DNA of 64,000 nt, from contig NZ_VJZS01000002.1 of assembly GCF_007097385.1 (NCBI RefSeq), positions 345,164-409,163 of the forward strand, written 5' to 3'. The notes under the pieces were generated by a model. The model saw only the letters and a list, made by a program, of their open reading frames with translations. It was not told the origin of the DNA and ran no database searches. This document shows, piece by piece, positions 27,062 through 36,555 of this stretch (its first letter is position 1; the number at the start of each line of letters is the position of its first letter). Origin of the DNA: Flavobacterium sp. ZT3R18. GTDB lineage: Bacteria; Bacteroidota; Bacteroidia; Flavobacteriales; Flavobacteriaceae. Both the position numbers and the translations under genes were made by a program.

Positions 27062-28108
27062 CTATTCTTTTATAGCATCCCAACCTCTTGCTTTTAAGGC
27101 AATTTTAGTATTGGCACGAGTAACTAGATGAATCCCTTCACTTTCTTGAGTCATGTGCCCAATAATACTGAAATTTGGATTTCCTTTTATTTTATCAAAA
27201 TCACTCATCGCAATGGTAAAAAGTAATTCGTAGTCCTCTCCTCCGTTGATGGCTACTGTTGTACTGTCAATATTAAATTCTTCGCAAACATTGATAAATT
27301 GTGGATCGATGGGTAATTTATCTTCATACAAATTACAACCTACGCCTGATTGTTTGCATAAATGCATAATTTCCGAAGACAAACCATCCGAAATATCAAT
27401 CATTGATGTGGGTTTTATTTCTAAGGCATGCAACAAAGTACGCACATCTTTACGGGCTTCTGGTTTCAATTGACGTTCAATCAAATACGTATAGGCATCC
27501 AAATCAGGTTGCGAGTTTGGGTTCACTTTAAAAACTTGTTTTTCTCTCTCGAGTACTTGCAATCCCATATAAGCAGCTCCAATATCTCCAGTAACGACCA
27601 ATAAATCGGTTTCTTTTGCACCGTTTCTATAGACAATTTCATTTTCATCAGCTTCACCAAGAACAGTAATGCTAATGATTAAGCCTTTTTGGGAAGAGGT
27701 TGTATCGCCACCAATTACATCTACTTTGTACTCATGGGCTGCGTGAGCAATTCCTTCATACAGCTCTTCTAGGGCTTCTAATGGAAAACGATTCGATACC
27801 GCTATAGAAACTGTAATTTGAGTTGCTTTAGCATTCATCGCGCAAATATCAGATACATTGACCACGACGGCTTTGTACCCCAAATGCTTCAAAGGCATGT
27901 AAGCCAAATCAAAATGCACCCCTTCTATCAATAAATCAGTCGAAACGACTACTTTCTTTTCTTTGAAATCCAATACAGCCGCGTCATCCCCAATTCCTTT
28001 TAATGTCGAAGGCTGGATGATTTCGAAGTTTTTTGTTAAATGGTCTATTAAACCAAATTCGCCTAATTGCGCTATGCTGGTACGTTGTGGAGTTTTATCT
28101 TCAATCAT
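27062..28108 (-). CDS. thiL: Thiamine-monophosphate kinase
   Basis: ThiL phosphorylates thiamine monophosphate to the active cofactor thiamine diphosphate. The 348-residue protein shows the AIRS/PurM-like family segments: an N-terminal GEFGLIDHLTK, GIGDDAAVLDF (about 41-51), STDLLIEGVHFDLAYMPLKHLGYKAVVVNVSDICAMNA, IGGDTTSS, VTGDIGAAYMGLQVLE, MIDISDGLSSEI and NGGEDYELLFT. These bind Mg-ATP and substrate. Length is normal. No other thiamine gene is nearby. Confidence 0.95.
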   Translation of the reverse strand: MIEDKTPQRTSIAQLGEFGLIDHLTKNFEIIQPSTLKGIGDDAAVLDFKEKKVVVSTDLLIEGVHFDLAYMPLKHLGYKAVVVNVSDICAMNAKATQITVSIAVSNRFPLEALEELYEGIAHAAHEYKVDVIGGDTTSSQKGLIISITVLGEADENEIVYRNGAKETDLLVVTGDIGAAYMGLQVLEREKQVFKVNPNSQPDLDAYTYLIERQLKPEARKDVRTLLHALEIKPTSMIDISDGLSSEIMHLCKQSGVGCNLYEDKLPIDPQFINVCEEFNIDSTTVAINGGEDYELLFTIAMSDFDKIKGNPNFSIIGHMTQESEGIHLVTRANTKIALKARGWDAIKE

Positions 28109-28258
28109 TTTGTTTGTTTATTGCTTATAGGCTTTTGCCAAGGGTGCAAAGGTACGAAGTTGATTTGCTTTATAAATTTAAAATTGGAGAGATTTTAAGA
28201 CGGTTATTTTATGATTGCAATTATTTTTTTGCATCTTTAATTTCTCAAACATAATAAA

Positions 28259-29191
28259 ATGAACACATACGATATTGTTACCCTCACAGTTAATCCTGCT
28301 TTAGACAAAAGCGCCCATTTTATGGGTTTGGTTGCCGAACAAAAAATTCGATGTGATGAACCGCGCTTTGATGCTGGAGGTGGCGGGATCAATGTTTCTA
28401 AAGCCATTTCGCGTTTGGGTGGTACTTCGTTGGCGGTATTTACTTCTGGAGGGCCAACCGGAAAAATGCTGGAAGAATTGGTTGCCAAAGAATCCATCGT
28501 CTTTCAAGCCATTCCTGTCCAAACTTGGACTAGAGAAAGTTTTGTTGCGGTAGATGACAACACCAATTCGCAATATCGTTTTGGATTTACCGGAGGAGAA
28601 ATTACTGCTGAAGAAGAGCAAGTAATTCTCAATTCCGTAGCCAACTTAAAACCAAAATTTATGGTAGCCAGTGGCAGTCTGAACGAAGGTTTATCAGCCA
28701 ATTTTTATCGAAAAATAGCCGAAATTGCCAAACAATCTGGCGCAAAACTAATAGTGGACACCTCTGGTGAAGCCTTGAAAAAAGTATTGGAAACTGGTGT
28801 TTATCTCATCAAGCCAAACGTTGGAGAACTGGCCAAATTAATTGGTGTTAAACGATTAGAAATGGAAGAAGTCAATGAAGCTGCCAAACAAATCATTACC
28901 AAAGGCTCAGCCGAAATTGTTGTGGTTTCCCTTGGCCCCCAAGGAGCTGTTTTGGTAACCAAAGATAATTATGAGTTTGTACCTGCTCCTAATGTAGCCA
29001 AGAAAAGTACCGTTGGTGCCGGTGACAGTATGGTGGGCGGTATGGTTTGGGCGCTTTCGCAAAACAAAAGTCTGAAAGAAGTCATTCGTTGGGGCGTTGC
29101 CTGCGGATCTGCCGCCACAATGAATGAAGGGACACAATTGTTTAAAGGGGCCGATGCTCAACGATTGTTTGAATGGTTGAAGGATAAATAA
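28259..29191 (+). CDS. PfkB-family hexose-phosphate kinase (phosphofructokinase type)
   Basis: The 310-residue protein has the PfkB signature pair: DAGGGGINVSKAISRLGG (about 37-54) and VGAGDSMVGG with the catalytic base D256. The opening TVNPALDK matches the 1-phosphofructokinase/6-phosphofructokinase-2/tagatose-6-phosphate kinase subgroup. It would phosphorylate a sugar phosphate in the cytoplasm, most likely fructose-6-phosphate or fructose-1-phosphate; sequence alone does not decide. There is no PTS gene beside it, which slightly favours the Pfk-2 role. Confidence 0.88.
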   Translation: MNTYDIVTLTVNPALDKSAHFMGLVAEQKIRCDEPRFDAGGGGINVSKAISRLGGTSLAVFTSGGPTGKMLEELVAKESIVFQAIPVQTWTRESFVAVDDNTNSQYRFGFTGGEITAEEEQVILNSVANLKPKFMVASGSLNEGLSANFYRKIAEIAKQSGAKLIVDTSGEALKKVLETGVYLIKPNVGELAKLIGVKRLEMEEVNEAAKQIITKGSAEIVVVSLGPQGAVLVTKDNYEFVPAPNVAKKSTVGAGDSMVGGMVWALSQNKSLKEVIRWGVACGSAATMNEGTQLFKGADAQRLFEWLKDK

Positions 29192-29245
29192 AATAGTTTG
29201 AAAAAATAATTTTGCTGCTGACAAACTGTTGTCACCGACCGTACT

Positions 29246-29253
29246 TAATTTTG
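29246..29253 (+). promoter_or_regulatory. Predicted -7 box of the DinB-like gene
   Basis: TAATTTTG at 29246-29253 matches TANNTTTG and lies 29 bases before the ATG at 29283. This supports that start over the upstream GTG/ATG-frame start at 29229. Confidence 0.45.
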
Positions 29254-29282
29254 GAGAAGTAAAAAATCAAACCTTTAAAATT

Positions 29283-29762
29283 ATGAAAACATTAGCAGCA
29301 CAAGTTATTACTCCAGAAGATTTATTAAAACATTGGCAAGGACATCGTGCATTAACACGTCGTGTGATTGCAGCTTTTCCTGAAAAAGATTTTTTTGAAT
29401 TTTCTATTGCAGGGATGCGTCCATTTTCAAAATTAGCAGATGAACTTTTAGCCATTGCAGCACCCGCTTTAAAAGCCATTGTAAATCGAGATAGTCAACC
29501 TTATGCGGAAGGAACCGAAAAGTTAATTTTTAAAGCGCAATATCTTGAAAAATGGGATGAAGCTACAGATGAGATTAATCAGAATTGGGAGAAATTAACG
29601 ATAGTAGATTTTAATGAAACCTTTAATCTTTTTGGGCAATATGAATTCCCGATTGTTCAAAATATTTTATATTTTATTGATAATGAAGTGCATCACCGTG
29701 GTCAAGGCTATGTTTATTTACGAGCATTAGGGATTGAGCCTCCTTTATTCTGGGAAAGATAA
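29283..29762 (+). CDS. DinB-like (DinB/YfiT superfamily) protein
   Basis: The 159-residue protein starts MKTLAAQVITPEDLLKHWQGHRALTRRVIAAFPE and ends with NEVHHRGQGYVYLRALGIEPP. The HHRGQ motif and the first helix histidine are the metal-binding pattern of the four-helix DinB/YfiT superfamily. Members are often thiol-dependent transferases or detoxification proteins; the reaction here is unknown. The convergent WYL-domain regulator is next to it, but nothing in the sequence links them. A longer frame from 29229 starts inside the promoter region and is rejected. Confidence 0.78.
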   Translation: MKTLAAQVITPEDLLKHWQGHRALTRRVIAAFPEKDFFEFSIAGMRPFSKLADELLAIAAPALKAIVNRDSQPYAEGTEKLIFKAQYLEKWDEATDEINQNWEKLTIVDFNETFNLFGQYEFPIVQNILYFIDNEVHHRGQGYVYLRALGIEPPLFWER

Positions 29763-29769
29763 AATTATT

Positions 29770-29810
29770 AAAGCTTCTAAGATGATTTTCATTTTAGGAG
29801 CTTTTTTTAC
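29770..29810 (+). terminator. Terminator after the DinB-like gene
   Basis: AAAGCTTCTAA (29770-29780) pairs with TTAGGAGCTTT (29794-29804) with one G-T pair, followed by a T-run. Confidence 0.75.
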
Positions 29811-30766
29811 AAAAGGCGTTGTTTATTTATTTCCAGTAATTCCAGAATTCTTGTTTTCAATCTTTCCGGTTCCAGTATGGTGGCATAATCGCCAAACATC
29901 ATATACCAACGCGAAAAACCTTCTTCGATATCACGAGACATAAAGGTCATTTCGATTTGGTCGCCAACTTCTTTTTCGGAAATGAATCCATGATATTTCC
30001 TTTCGTATGCGAGATATTTTGCTATTTTTTTCTCAACAAGAATGCGGACTTTGGTAGTTGAAACGTTTTTGTTTTTATTCAAAAAAGTTTCTAGTGAATC
30101 ATGTTCTAATGTAAAAGGGATTTCCGTTTTTTTGATTCCGTGAACACGATCTGCTCGGAATTGTCTATAATCTTTACGCAAATGACAATACCCTTGCATA
30201 TACCAATTGTTATTATCATGAAAAACACCAACAGGCTCAATATGTCGCACCGTAATTCCGTCTGAATCAAAAGCCTCATACGAAAGAATAACTTGTGTTT
30301 TTTCGGCGATACTTTCAAAAAGAGTAGCTAAGGTATTTGGGGATTTATCATTAAAAAGCTTCTCCGAAGATTGCATTAAAACGCTCGATTCTATGCTTGA
30401 AACCCAATCTTTATCATCGCTTCGAAGCACAGCTTTTAATTTATACATAGCCGAGGCATAGTGATTCCCAAGAGTTGTATCCGTGAATTTTTGCATCAAT
30501 TTTTCAGCAGCAATAAAACTACTGGCTTCTTCTCGGGTAAACATTACAGGCGGTAATCGGTAACCATCCATTATGGCATAACCAACTCCTGCCTCACTGT
30601 AAATAGGAACTCCCGAAGCTTCTAAGGTGCGGATATCACGATAAATGGTTCGTAAACTGACTTCAAAACGATCTGCTAATTCCTGTGCTTTTACTATTTT
30701 TTTGGATTGCAATTGAATGAGAATTGCTACGATTCGGTCAAAACGCTTTGGGGATTCATCATGCAT
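29807..30766 (-). CDS. WYL-domain transcriptional regulator (YafY-like)
   Basis: The 319-residue protein has an N-terminal HTH_11-type winged helix (SPKRFDRIVAILIQLQSKKIVKAQELADRFEVSLRTIYRDIRTLEASGVPI). A linker with YRLPPVMFTREEASSF follows, then a WYL domain (about 140-235, with VRHIEPVGVFHDNNNWYMQGYCHLRKDYRQFRADRV) and the C-terminal WCX extension. The family senses ligands or nucleic acids and regulates single promoters or defence loci. The nearest candidates here are ordinary genes, so its target cannot be assigned. Confidence 0.92.
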   Translation of the reverse strand: MHDESPKRFDRIVAILIQLQSKKIVKAQELADRFEVSLRTIYRDIRTLEASGVPIYSEAGVGYAIMDGYRLPPVMFTREEASSFIAAEKLMQKFTDTTLGNHYASAMYKLKAVLRSDDKDWVSSIESSVLMQSSEKLFNDKSPNTLATLFESIAEKTQVILSYEAFDSDGITVRHIEPVGVFHDNNNWYMQGYCHLRKDYRQFRADRVHGIKKTEIPFTLEHDSLETFLNKNKNVSTTKVRILVEKKIAKYLAYERKYHGFISEKEVGDQIEMTFMSRDIEEGFSRWYMMFGDYATILEPERLKTRILELLEINKQRLL

Positions 30767-30892
30767 AATAGGGAAACTTTTCTTTCAAAGATAGTGTTTT
30801 TGTAGATGTTTAAATTCAGAGACGTAACGGCTCTAAGTTTTAAAAAAGGAAAACACAAAAAAATCGATACTTCTAACCGTATAAGAATGGAG

Positions 30893-31198
30893 TTATTTAG
30901 TTCGTTTTTTCCAAATTTCTGGGCTTCTTGAAGTATGAAAAACGGCGAAAACAGTTATTATGTTTAGCTCCTCTTCAATTGTATAATGAATTAGGAAAGG
31001 AAATTTTTCAATCTTACGACATCTGACTTCATTATATTTGATAGCAAACAAATATGGGTTTTTCTTTAAAGAATTGATTTGCTTTTTCGTTTGGGTTTTA
31101 AAACGTAAGCCCAAACCTTTCAATTGCATCTCATACCACTCAAAAGTTTCTTGAATGTCATTTAAAGCGTCAACATCTATTTTTAATTGAAAGCGCAA
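30893..31198 (-). CDS. RelE/ParE-superfamily toxin
   Basis: The 101-residue protein has the pattern LKIDVDALNDIQETFEWYEMQLKGLGLRFKTQTKKQINSLKKNPYLFAIKYNEVRCRKIEKFPFLIHYTIEEELNIITVFAVFHTSRSPEIWKKR. The VRCRKIEKFPFLIHY segment and FHTSRSPEIWKKR end are hallmarks of the ParE/RelE group in Bacteroidota. It lies 3 bases after its antitoxin gene. It would inhibit growth when freed from the antitoxin; the target is unknown. Confidence 0.85.
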   Translation of the reverse strand: MRFQLKIDVDALNDIQETFEWYEMQLKGLGLRFKTQTKKQINSLKKNPYLFAIKYNEVRCRKIEKFPFLIHYTIEEELNIITVFAVFHTSRSPEIWKKRTK

Positions 31199-31201
31199 GT
31201 C

Positions 31202-31423
31202 TTAAAGGGTTTTAGAAACTTCATCCCAATCTAAAAGTCTTTCGGGATTTGCTTTAGCTTTTGCCATTCTCTCTAATACTATTTTTTGATGCTCAATAGG
31301 AATCTCAACATTGTCATTCCAAATAGCATCATTGATTTTTAATCGGTCTTTTGGAGACAATTGTTTGACCGCTTCAATCAATTGATTGACACTAAGATTG
31401 ATGTTTAATTTTATAGTTTCCAT
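31202..31423 (-). CDS. Antitoxin of the addiction-module type
   Basis: The 73-residue protein METIKLNINLSVNQLIEAVKQLSPKDRLKINDAIW.. ends in ERMAKAKANPERLLDWDEVSKTL. The helix LSVNQLIEAVKQLSPKDR and the C-terminal LLDWDEVxKxL are typical of antitoxins paired with RelE/ParE toxins. It is the first gene of the pair. No DNA-binding motif stands out. Confidence 0.8.
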   Translation of the reverse strand: METIKLNINLSVNQLIEAVKQLSPKDRLKINDAIWNDNVEIPIEHQKIVLERMAKAKANPERLLDWDEVSKTL

Positions 31424-31463
31424 AAAAACAAAGTTAGTAAAAAACCAATTGTAGCTAACAAAA

Positions 31464-31493
31464 AAACCTGATAATTTTTACATCATCAGGTTT
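31464..31493 (-). terminator. Terminator after lepA
   Basis: AAACCTGAT (31464-31472) pairs with ATCAGGTTT (31485-31493); the minus strand runs on into a T-tract formed by A bases at 31459-31466. Confidence 0.7.
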
Positions 31494-31535
31494 CCTCTAT
31501 ATTCTATTCTCTATTTTCTTTATTCTAAAAAAAAT

Positions 31536-33332
31536 CTAATCATTCAATTTAAGAACCGCCATAAACGCTTCTTGCGGAATTTCAACATTCCCAACCAATC
31601 TCATACGTTTTTTACCTTTTTTCTGTTTTTCAAGTAATTTACGTTTACGGGAAATATCCCCACCATAACATTTGGCAGTTACATCTTTACGTAAGGCTTT
31701 AATCGTTTCGCGAGAGATTACCTTTACACCAATGGCCGCTTGAACAGGAATATCAAATTGTTGACGTGGAATCAACTCTTTCAGTTTCTCACACATCTTT
31801 TTACCAATCGAATAAGCGTTATCAGCATGCATCAAAGAAGACAAAGCATCTACGATTGTAGCATTCAATAAGATATCTACTTTAACCAAATTAGAAGTTC
31901 TCATTCCAATTGGCGTATAGTCAAATGAAGCATATCCTTTAGAAACTGTTTTCAAACGGTCGTAAAAATCAAATACAATCTCTGCCAACGGCATATCAAA
32001 AGTCAACTCAACGCGTTCCGTAGTCAAATACGTCTGATTGGTAATCAAACCACGTTTTTCGATACACAAACTCATTACATTTCCAACATAATCGGCTTTT
32101 GTAATGATTGTTGCTTTTATAAAAGGCTCTTCAACATGGTCTAAACGAGAAGGCTCAGGCAAGTCCGAAGGGTTATTTACTACAAGTGGTGTTGTAGGAT
32201 CTTTTTTGGTATAAGCCAAATACGAAACGTTGGGAACCGTAGTAATAACTGTCATGTTAAATTCACGCTCCAAACGCTCTTGGATAATTTCCATGTGCAA
32301 CATTCCTAAGAATCCACAACGGAAACCAAATCCTAATGCTGCCGAACTTTCCGGTAAAAATACCAACGAAGCATCATTCAGCTGCAATTTTTCCATAGAG
32401 TTCCTCAACTCCTCATAATCTTCGGTATCTACTGGGTAAATTCCAGCAAAAACCATTGGTTTCACATCTTCAAAACCAGTAATTATATTCGTTGTAGGTG
32501 TTTTGGCATCCGTCAACGTATCTCCTACTTTTACTTCTTTGGCTTCCTTTATACCCGAAATCAAATACCCAACATCTCCTGCCGAAATTACTTGTTTCGG
32601 AACTTGATTTAATTTCAAAGTACCAATTTCATCAGCAAAATATTCATTACCAGTCGCCATGAACTTAATCTTTTGCCCTTTTTTGATCTGTCCGTTTTTT
32701 ACACGGAAAATAACTTCAATTCCACGAAACGGATTGTAATGTGAATCAAAAATCAATGCTTGTAACGGCTCATCAATATTTCCAGATGGAGGTGGAATTT
32801 TTTCGACAATCGCCGCCAATATATTTTCTACACCAAAACCAGTTTTACCCGAAGCGTGAATAATATCCTCCAATTTACAACCCAGTAAATCAATAATATC
32901 GTCACTAACTTCCTCTGGATTGGCACTTGGTAAATCTACTTTATTCAAAACTGGAATGATTTCCAAGTCATTTTCTAGAGCCAAATACAAATTAGAAATC
33001 GTTTGTGCTTGTATGCTTTGTGCAGCATCTACAATCAAAAGCGCGCCTTCGCAAGCAGCAATAGAACGAGAAACTTCATAAGAGAAATCTACGTGACCCG
33101 GAGTATCAATCAAGTTCAAGATGTATTCTTGTCCTTTATAAGTGTACTCCATTTGTATGGCGTGACTTTTAATCGTAATACCACGTTCACGTTCCAAGTC
33201 CATATTGTCCAGCAATTGAGCCTTTTCTTCACGGGCTGTTACCGTCTGAGTTGCTCCCAATAATCGGTCTGCCAATGTGCTTTTTCCGTGATCAATATGT
33301 GCAATAATGCAAAAATTCCTAATATGTTTCAT
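31536..33332 (-). CDS. lepA: Elongation factor 4 (LepA)
   Basis: LepA is a ribosome-bound GTPase that affects translation under stress and 30S biogenesis. The 598-residue protein has the G1 motif AHIDHGKST (11-19), the G2 segment [10 protein letters not shown]3 DTPGH and G4 NKVD. Elongation-factor domain II follows, and then the LepA-specific C-terminal domain ([88 protein letters not shown]). All diagnostic parts are present and the length is normal. Confidence 0.97.
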   Translation of the reverse strand: MKHIRNFCIIAHIDHGKSTLADRLLGATQTVTAREEKAQLLDNMDLERERGITIKSHAIQMEYTYKGQEYILNLIDTPGHVDFSYEVSRSIAACEGALLIVDAAQSIQAQTISNLYLALENDLEIIPVLNKVDLPSANPEEVSDDIIDLLGCKLEDIIHASGKTGFGVENILAAIVEKIPPPSGNIDEPLQALIFDSHYNPFRGIEVIFRVKNGQIKKGQKIKFMATGNEYFADEIGTLKLNQVPKQVISAGDVGYLISGIKEAKEVKVGDTLTDAKTPTTNIITGFEDVKPMVFAGIYPVDTEDYEELRNSMEKLQLNDASLVFLPESSAALGFGFRCGFLGMLHMEIIQERLEREFNMTVITTVPNVSYLAYTKKDPTTPLVVNNPSDLPEPSRLDHVEEPFIKATIITKADYVGNVMSLCIEKRGLITNQTYLTTERVELTFDMPLAEIVFDFYDRLKTVSKGYASFDYTPIGMRTSNLVKVDILLNATIVDALSSLMHADNAYSIGKKMCEKLKELIPRQQFDIPVQAAIGVKVISRETIKALRKDVTAKCYGGDISRKRKLLEKQKKGKKRMRLVGNVEIPQEAFMAVLKLND

Positions 33333-33356
33333 GTTCTACTAATATCAAATTTATTT

Positions 33357-33492
33357 CCTGCTGAGCCATAGCCGAAGTATGGGCGTGACCACAAGGGTCG
33401 GGCTATCCGCTACAAGTCCTCGCAAAGTTCCGCTATCGCTACACTTTACTGTGGGCTTTCCACTACTATCCCTCACGCAAACCGTCAATGCG
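33357..33492. repeat. GC-richer non-coding element, candidate dispersed repeat
   Basis: This 136-base stretch upstream of lepA is clearly richer in G+C than its surroundings. It has the layout GGGCTATCCGCTACAAGTC, a central arm (AAAGT...ACTTT), then GGGCTTTCCACTACTATCCC and TCACGC. I recognise the general pattern as one that recurs between genes in flavobacterial genomes. It has no coding potential I would defend. Confidence 0.5.
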
Positions 33493-33573
33493 ACAATTAA
33501 TCTGCAAATATAGTTTAAATTCAGGAGTTTCAAAGTCTCAAAATCCTAAACTAATGGGTTTATTTAACCTTCT

Positions 33574-33630
33574 TTTATCTTTTATCTATCAGTCTATTAT
33601 CTATCCATCTATTATCTATTCATCTAAAAG
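33574..33630. repeat. Short tandem array of TCTATTATCTATC/TCA units
   Basis: CTATTATCTAT followed by CCATCTATTATCTATTCATC makes about three imperfect units just before the dus gene. A near-identical array lies at 60270-60330 upstream of accC. Confidence 0.6.
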
Positions 33631-33657
33631 TTGTAATTTTGCAAAAAATTAAGGACG

Positions 33658-34650
33658 ATGATCAAGATTGGCAACATTATATTACCCGAATTCCCCCTAC
33701 TGTTAGCACCTATGGAAGATGTGAGTGACCCTCCATTTCGCAGATTGTGCAAAACACACGGTGCCGATTTAATGTACTCCGAATTTATTTCTTCCGAAGG
33801 TTTAATTCGTGATGCCATCAAAAGCAGAATGAAATTGGACATTTTCGATTACGAAAGACCCGTTGGAATCCAGATTTTTGGCGGAGACGAAGAAGCAATG
33901 GCACTTTCCTCAAAGATAGTTTCTACCGTAAACCCGGATTTAATAGACATCAATTTTGGTTGTCCTGTCAAAAAAGTCGTTTGCAAAGGAGCAGGAGCGG
34001 GAGTTCTCAAAGATGTTGATTTGATGATTCGTTTGACTCAGGCCGTTATCGACAGCACGCATTTACCCGTCACTGTCAAAACCCGTTTGGGTTGGGACGA
34101 CAATTCCATAAACATAGATGAAGTAGCCGAGCGTTTGCAAGATATTGGAGTAGCCGCTTTGAGCATTCACGCCAGAACTCGTGCCCAGATGTACAAAGGC
34201 CATTCCGACTGGTCACATATTGCCCGTGTCAAAAACAACCCTAGAATCACAATGCCTATTTTTGGTAACGGAGATATTGATTCTCCCGAAAAAGCATTAC
34301 AATATAAAAATGAATATGGTATCGACGGAATTATGATTGGTCGTGCCGCCATTGGTTATCCATGGATTTTTAACGAAATCAAACATTACTTCAAAACAGG
34401 CGAACATTTAGCAAAACCAACCGTTGCCGACAGAGTCGAAGCCGTGAGAAATCACCTCACTTGGGCCATGGAATGGAAAGGAGAAAGACTCGGTATTGTT
34501 GAAACGAGACCACATTACACTAATTATTTCAAAGGAATTCATTCTTTTAAGCCATTCAAACAAAAACTAGTAACCCTAGATCGTCCAGAAGAATTATTTG
34601 CTGTTCTGAATGAGATCGAAGAGGCTTATGCTGGATATGAGGTTGTTTAA
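33658..34650 (+). CDS. tRNA-dihydrouridine synthase (Dus family)
   Basis: The enzyme reduces specific uridines of tRNA to dihydrouridine using FMN and NADPH. The 330-residue protein has APMEDVSDPPFRRL (17-30), the FMN/substrate motif INFGCPVKKVVCKGAGAG with the catalytic C109, VKTRLGWDD, HARTRAQMYKGHSDW and GNGDI. The VVCKGAGAG form and length fit the DusB type. Start is ATG 33658, close after a tandem repeat. A TA pair follows on the same strand. Confidence 0.93.
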   Translation: MIKIGNIILPEFPLLLAPMEDVSDPPFRRLCKTHGADLMYSEFISSEGLIRDAIKSRMKLDIFDYERPVGIQIFGGDEEAMALSSKIVSTVNPDLIDINFGCPVKKVVCKGAGAGVLKDVDLMIRLTQAVIDSTHLPVTVKTRLGWDDNSINIDEVAERLQDIGVAALSIHARTRAQMYKGHSDWSHIARVKNNPRITMPIFGNGDIDSPEKALQYKNEYGIDGIMIGRAAIGYPWIFNEIKHYFKTGEHLAKPTVADRVEAVRNHLTWAMEWKGERLGIVETRPHYTNYFKGIHSFKPFKQKLVTLDRPEELFAVLNEIEEAYAGYEVV

Positions 34651-34714
34651 AAAATAAAGAACTCCAATTATTGTTTTCTAATTTTCATTATATTTGTTGT
34701 AAACAATCTTTATC

Positions 34715-34948
34715 ATGAGTGTTCAAACCGAAAAATCTTTTTTAATTGATTTACTTCAAAACATCAATGACGCTTCTATCATTCAGAAAGTGAAGAATTT
34801 TGTGTTGCACGAAATTGAACCCATTCCTTTATCAGAAAACCAAAAAAAAGAACTCGATAAACGATTATTTGAACATCAAGAAAATCCTAAATCGGGAGTA
34901 GATGCATTTGAATTTTTAGATTCCTTAAAGTCTAAATATGAGTTATAA
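34715..34948 (+). CDS. Antitoxin of the addiction-module type
   Basis: The 77-residue protein (TEKSFLIDLLQNINDASIIQKVKNFVLHEIEPIPLSENQKKELDKRLFEHQENPKSGVDAFEFLDSLKSKYEL) has the LSENQKKELDKRLFEHQENPKSGVDAFEFL segment seen in putative addiction-module antitoxins. Its end overlaps the toxin start by 11 bases. Confidence 0.8.
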   Translation: MSVQTEKSFLIDLLQNINDASIIQKVKNFVLHEIEPIPLSENQKKELDKRLFEHQENPKSGVDAFEFLDSLKSKYEL

Positions 34949-35267
34949 CAAACTCACTTTAAAAACAAATGCAGCGGTTGAAATCGAAAACGTAATTTCC
35001 TATTATGCTTCAAAAAACATCATTCTCGCAAAACGAATAGAAAAAGAAATCCGAATGGGATTCAAAACTATTGCAAAAAACCCCGAAAGTTTTCAATGCC
35101 GTTATTCTAAAGTCAGAATGTTTTGGTTGGATAAATTTCCTTATGGTTTGTATTATATTTGGGAAAATAACGAGGTTTCTATCTTAGCATTTTGGCACTC
35201 AAAAGAAGATATTCCTAACAAGATTTCACATATTTTACAACAAGCTAATTCGTGCTTTATTTTTTAA
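34938..35267 (+). CDS. RelE/ParE-superfamily toxin
   Basis: The 109-residue protein has NAAVEIENVISYYASKNIILAKRIEKEIRMGFKTIAKNPESFQCRYSKVRMFWLDKFPYGLYYIWENNEVSILAFWHSKEDIP. The YSKVRMFWLDKFPYGLYY and FWHSKEDP-like end are family marks. A slightly extended C-terminal tail (NKISHILQQANSCFIF) is unusual and may reflect a shifted stop. It overlaps its antitoxin gene and follows dus. Confidence 0.83.
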   Translation: MSYNKLTLKTNAAVEIENVISYYASKNIILAKRIEKEIRMGFKTIAKNPESFQCRYSKVRMFWLDKFPYGLYYIWENNEVSILAFWHSKEDIPNKISHILQQANSCFIF

Positions 35268-35355
35268 TCAAAAATCGTCATTCAAGACTAAAAGACGAAC
35301 TAGAGAAGCAATCTTCAATCAAAAATCGTTAATCAACAATCGAAAATCGAAAATC
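35268..35355. repeat. AAAATCG-type heptamer array
   Basis: AATCAAAAATCGT occurs twice, followed by AACAATCGAAAATCGAAAATC. The reverse complement shares GATTAACGATTTT(T/A)GATT with the array at 60165-60205. Confidence 0.55.
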
Positions 35356-36555
35356 TTAATTCAAAAGCTTCTTACTCACTCTACTACTTGCAATCAGCGA
35401 AGCAATAAAACCAAGCGTAATAATCGTTGCCATAACAATGAGTACATTTTCCAGCGTGAAAACCACCGGATAAGCCAGCGTAGGAGTTATCATAATCAAT
35501 TGATACTGTTGTTGCAACAATACGAATCCAATCCCCAACAACAAGCCGATAATCCCTCCAAAAACGCTCAATAAAGTACCTTGAAGCAAGAATATATTTC
35601 TCAAATCTTTAATTTCGGTTCCCAGATTAAAAAGAGTTTTTAGGTTTCCTTTTTTATCCAAAATCATCATGATAAGCGCACCAATCAAGTTAAAAAGTGC
35701 CACAATAATTACCAATGTAAATATCAAATACACCGCAATATTCTCGGTGTTTAGCATTTTATACAAAGCCTCGTTCAACTGCTCCTTGTTTTTTACGGCA
35801 ATTTTATTCTTAAAAATCGATTGAAGTTTACCGATAATAACACTTTCATCAGCCCCTTTTTTTAATTTGATTTCAAGACCAGAAATTTGATTGGTTTTAT
35901 ATTCCAATAATTCTTGTGCCAAACCCAAATCGGCAAACACATATTTAGAGTCCAAATCTTCGCTGATCGCATAAATCCCTACCGGAAAAACATCCGTCGA
36001 ATTAAACGCCTGAGCAGGATTTTCAATAGCACCCTTTCCCGGTTTTGGAACAAAAACCTCAAATGCATTATTGTAATCAAGCAATCCCATCGAGAACTTT
36101 TGAGCAATACCGTATCCCACCACCACTTGGTAGGTACTGGGTTTCAGCCATTGCCCATTGTACAATTTTTTATTAAAATCGCTAACGGTGTTAAAAGTAG
36201 CATCAACGCCTTTCAGATAAGTAACCTCTTGTTTTCCATTAAAAGTAAACAACACCCGTTCTTCAACAATCTTCGAATAAGATGAAACACCTTCAATTTG
36301 TTTAATCTCTTTTTCCTGTTTTGGTACAATAAAAAAAGATTTTCCAAGCGTACTGCTTATTTTAAGATCGGGGTCAATATCATTCGTAAACGAAAGACTA
36401 AATTCCTTCAACCCCGTAAAAACCGAGAGCACGACAAACAATGCCATTGCTCCCACAATAATCCCCATACTGGCAATACGGTTAATAATATTGATAGCAT
36501 TATTTTTACTTTTGCTAAAAATATACCGCTTGGCTATGTAAAGAGGAAAATTCAA
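35356..36555 (-). CDS. LolC/LolE-like ABC transporter permease (FtsX superfamily)
   Basis: The 399-residue protein begins FPLYIAKRYIFSKSKNNAINIINRIASMGIIVGAMALFVVLSVFTGL, the usual start of LolC/E-type permeases. A large periplasmic domain (about 50-265) is followed by three membrane helices (about 278-300, 325-350, 368-392). In E. coli, LolCDE frees lipoproteins from the inner membrane. No ATPase gene is adjacent, so the partner is elsewhere. It directly follows rbfA with no gap, which suggests an operon. Confidence 0.88.
   Translation of the reverse strand: MNFPLYIAKRYIFSKSKNNAINIINRIASMGIIVGAMALFVVLSVFTGLKEFSLSFTNDIDPDLKISSTLGKSFFIVPKQEKEIKQIEGVSSYSKIVEERVLFTFNGKQEVTYLKGVDATFNTVSDFNKKLYNGQWLKPSTYQVVVGYGIAQKFSMGLLDYNNAFEVFVPKPGKGAIENPAQAFNSTDVFPVGIYAISEDLDSKYVFADLGLAQELLEYKTNQISGLEIKLKKGADESVIIGKLQSIFKNKIAVKNKEQLNEALYKMLNTENIAVYLIFTLVIIVALFNLIGALIMMILDKKGNLKTLFNLGTEIKDLRNIFLLQGTLLSVFGGIIGLLLGIGFVLLQQQYQLIMITPTLAYPVVFTLENVLIVMATIITLGFIASLIASSRVSKKLLN

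Noticed and set aside
33351..33533. A 60-codon frame in the GC-richer element
   Set aside because: It has no family character and lies in a non-coding repeat-like segment.
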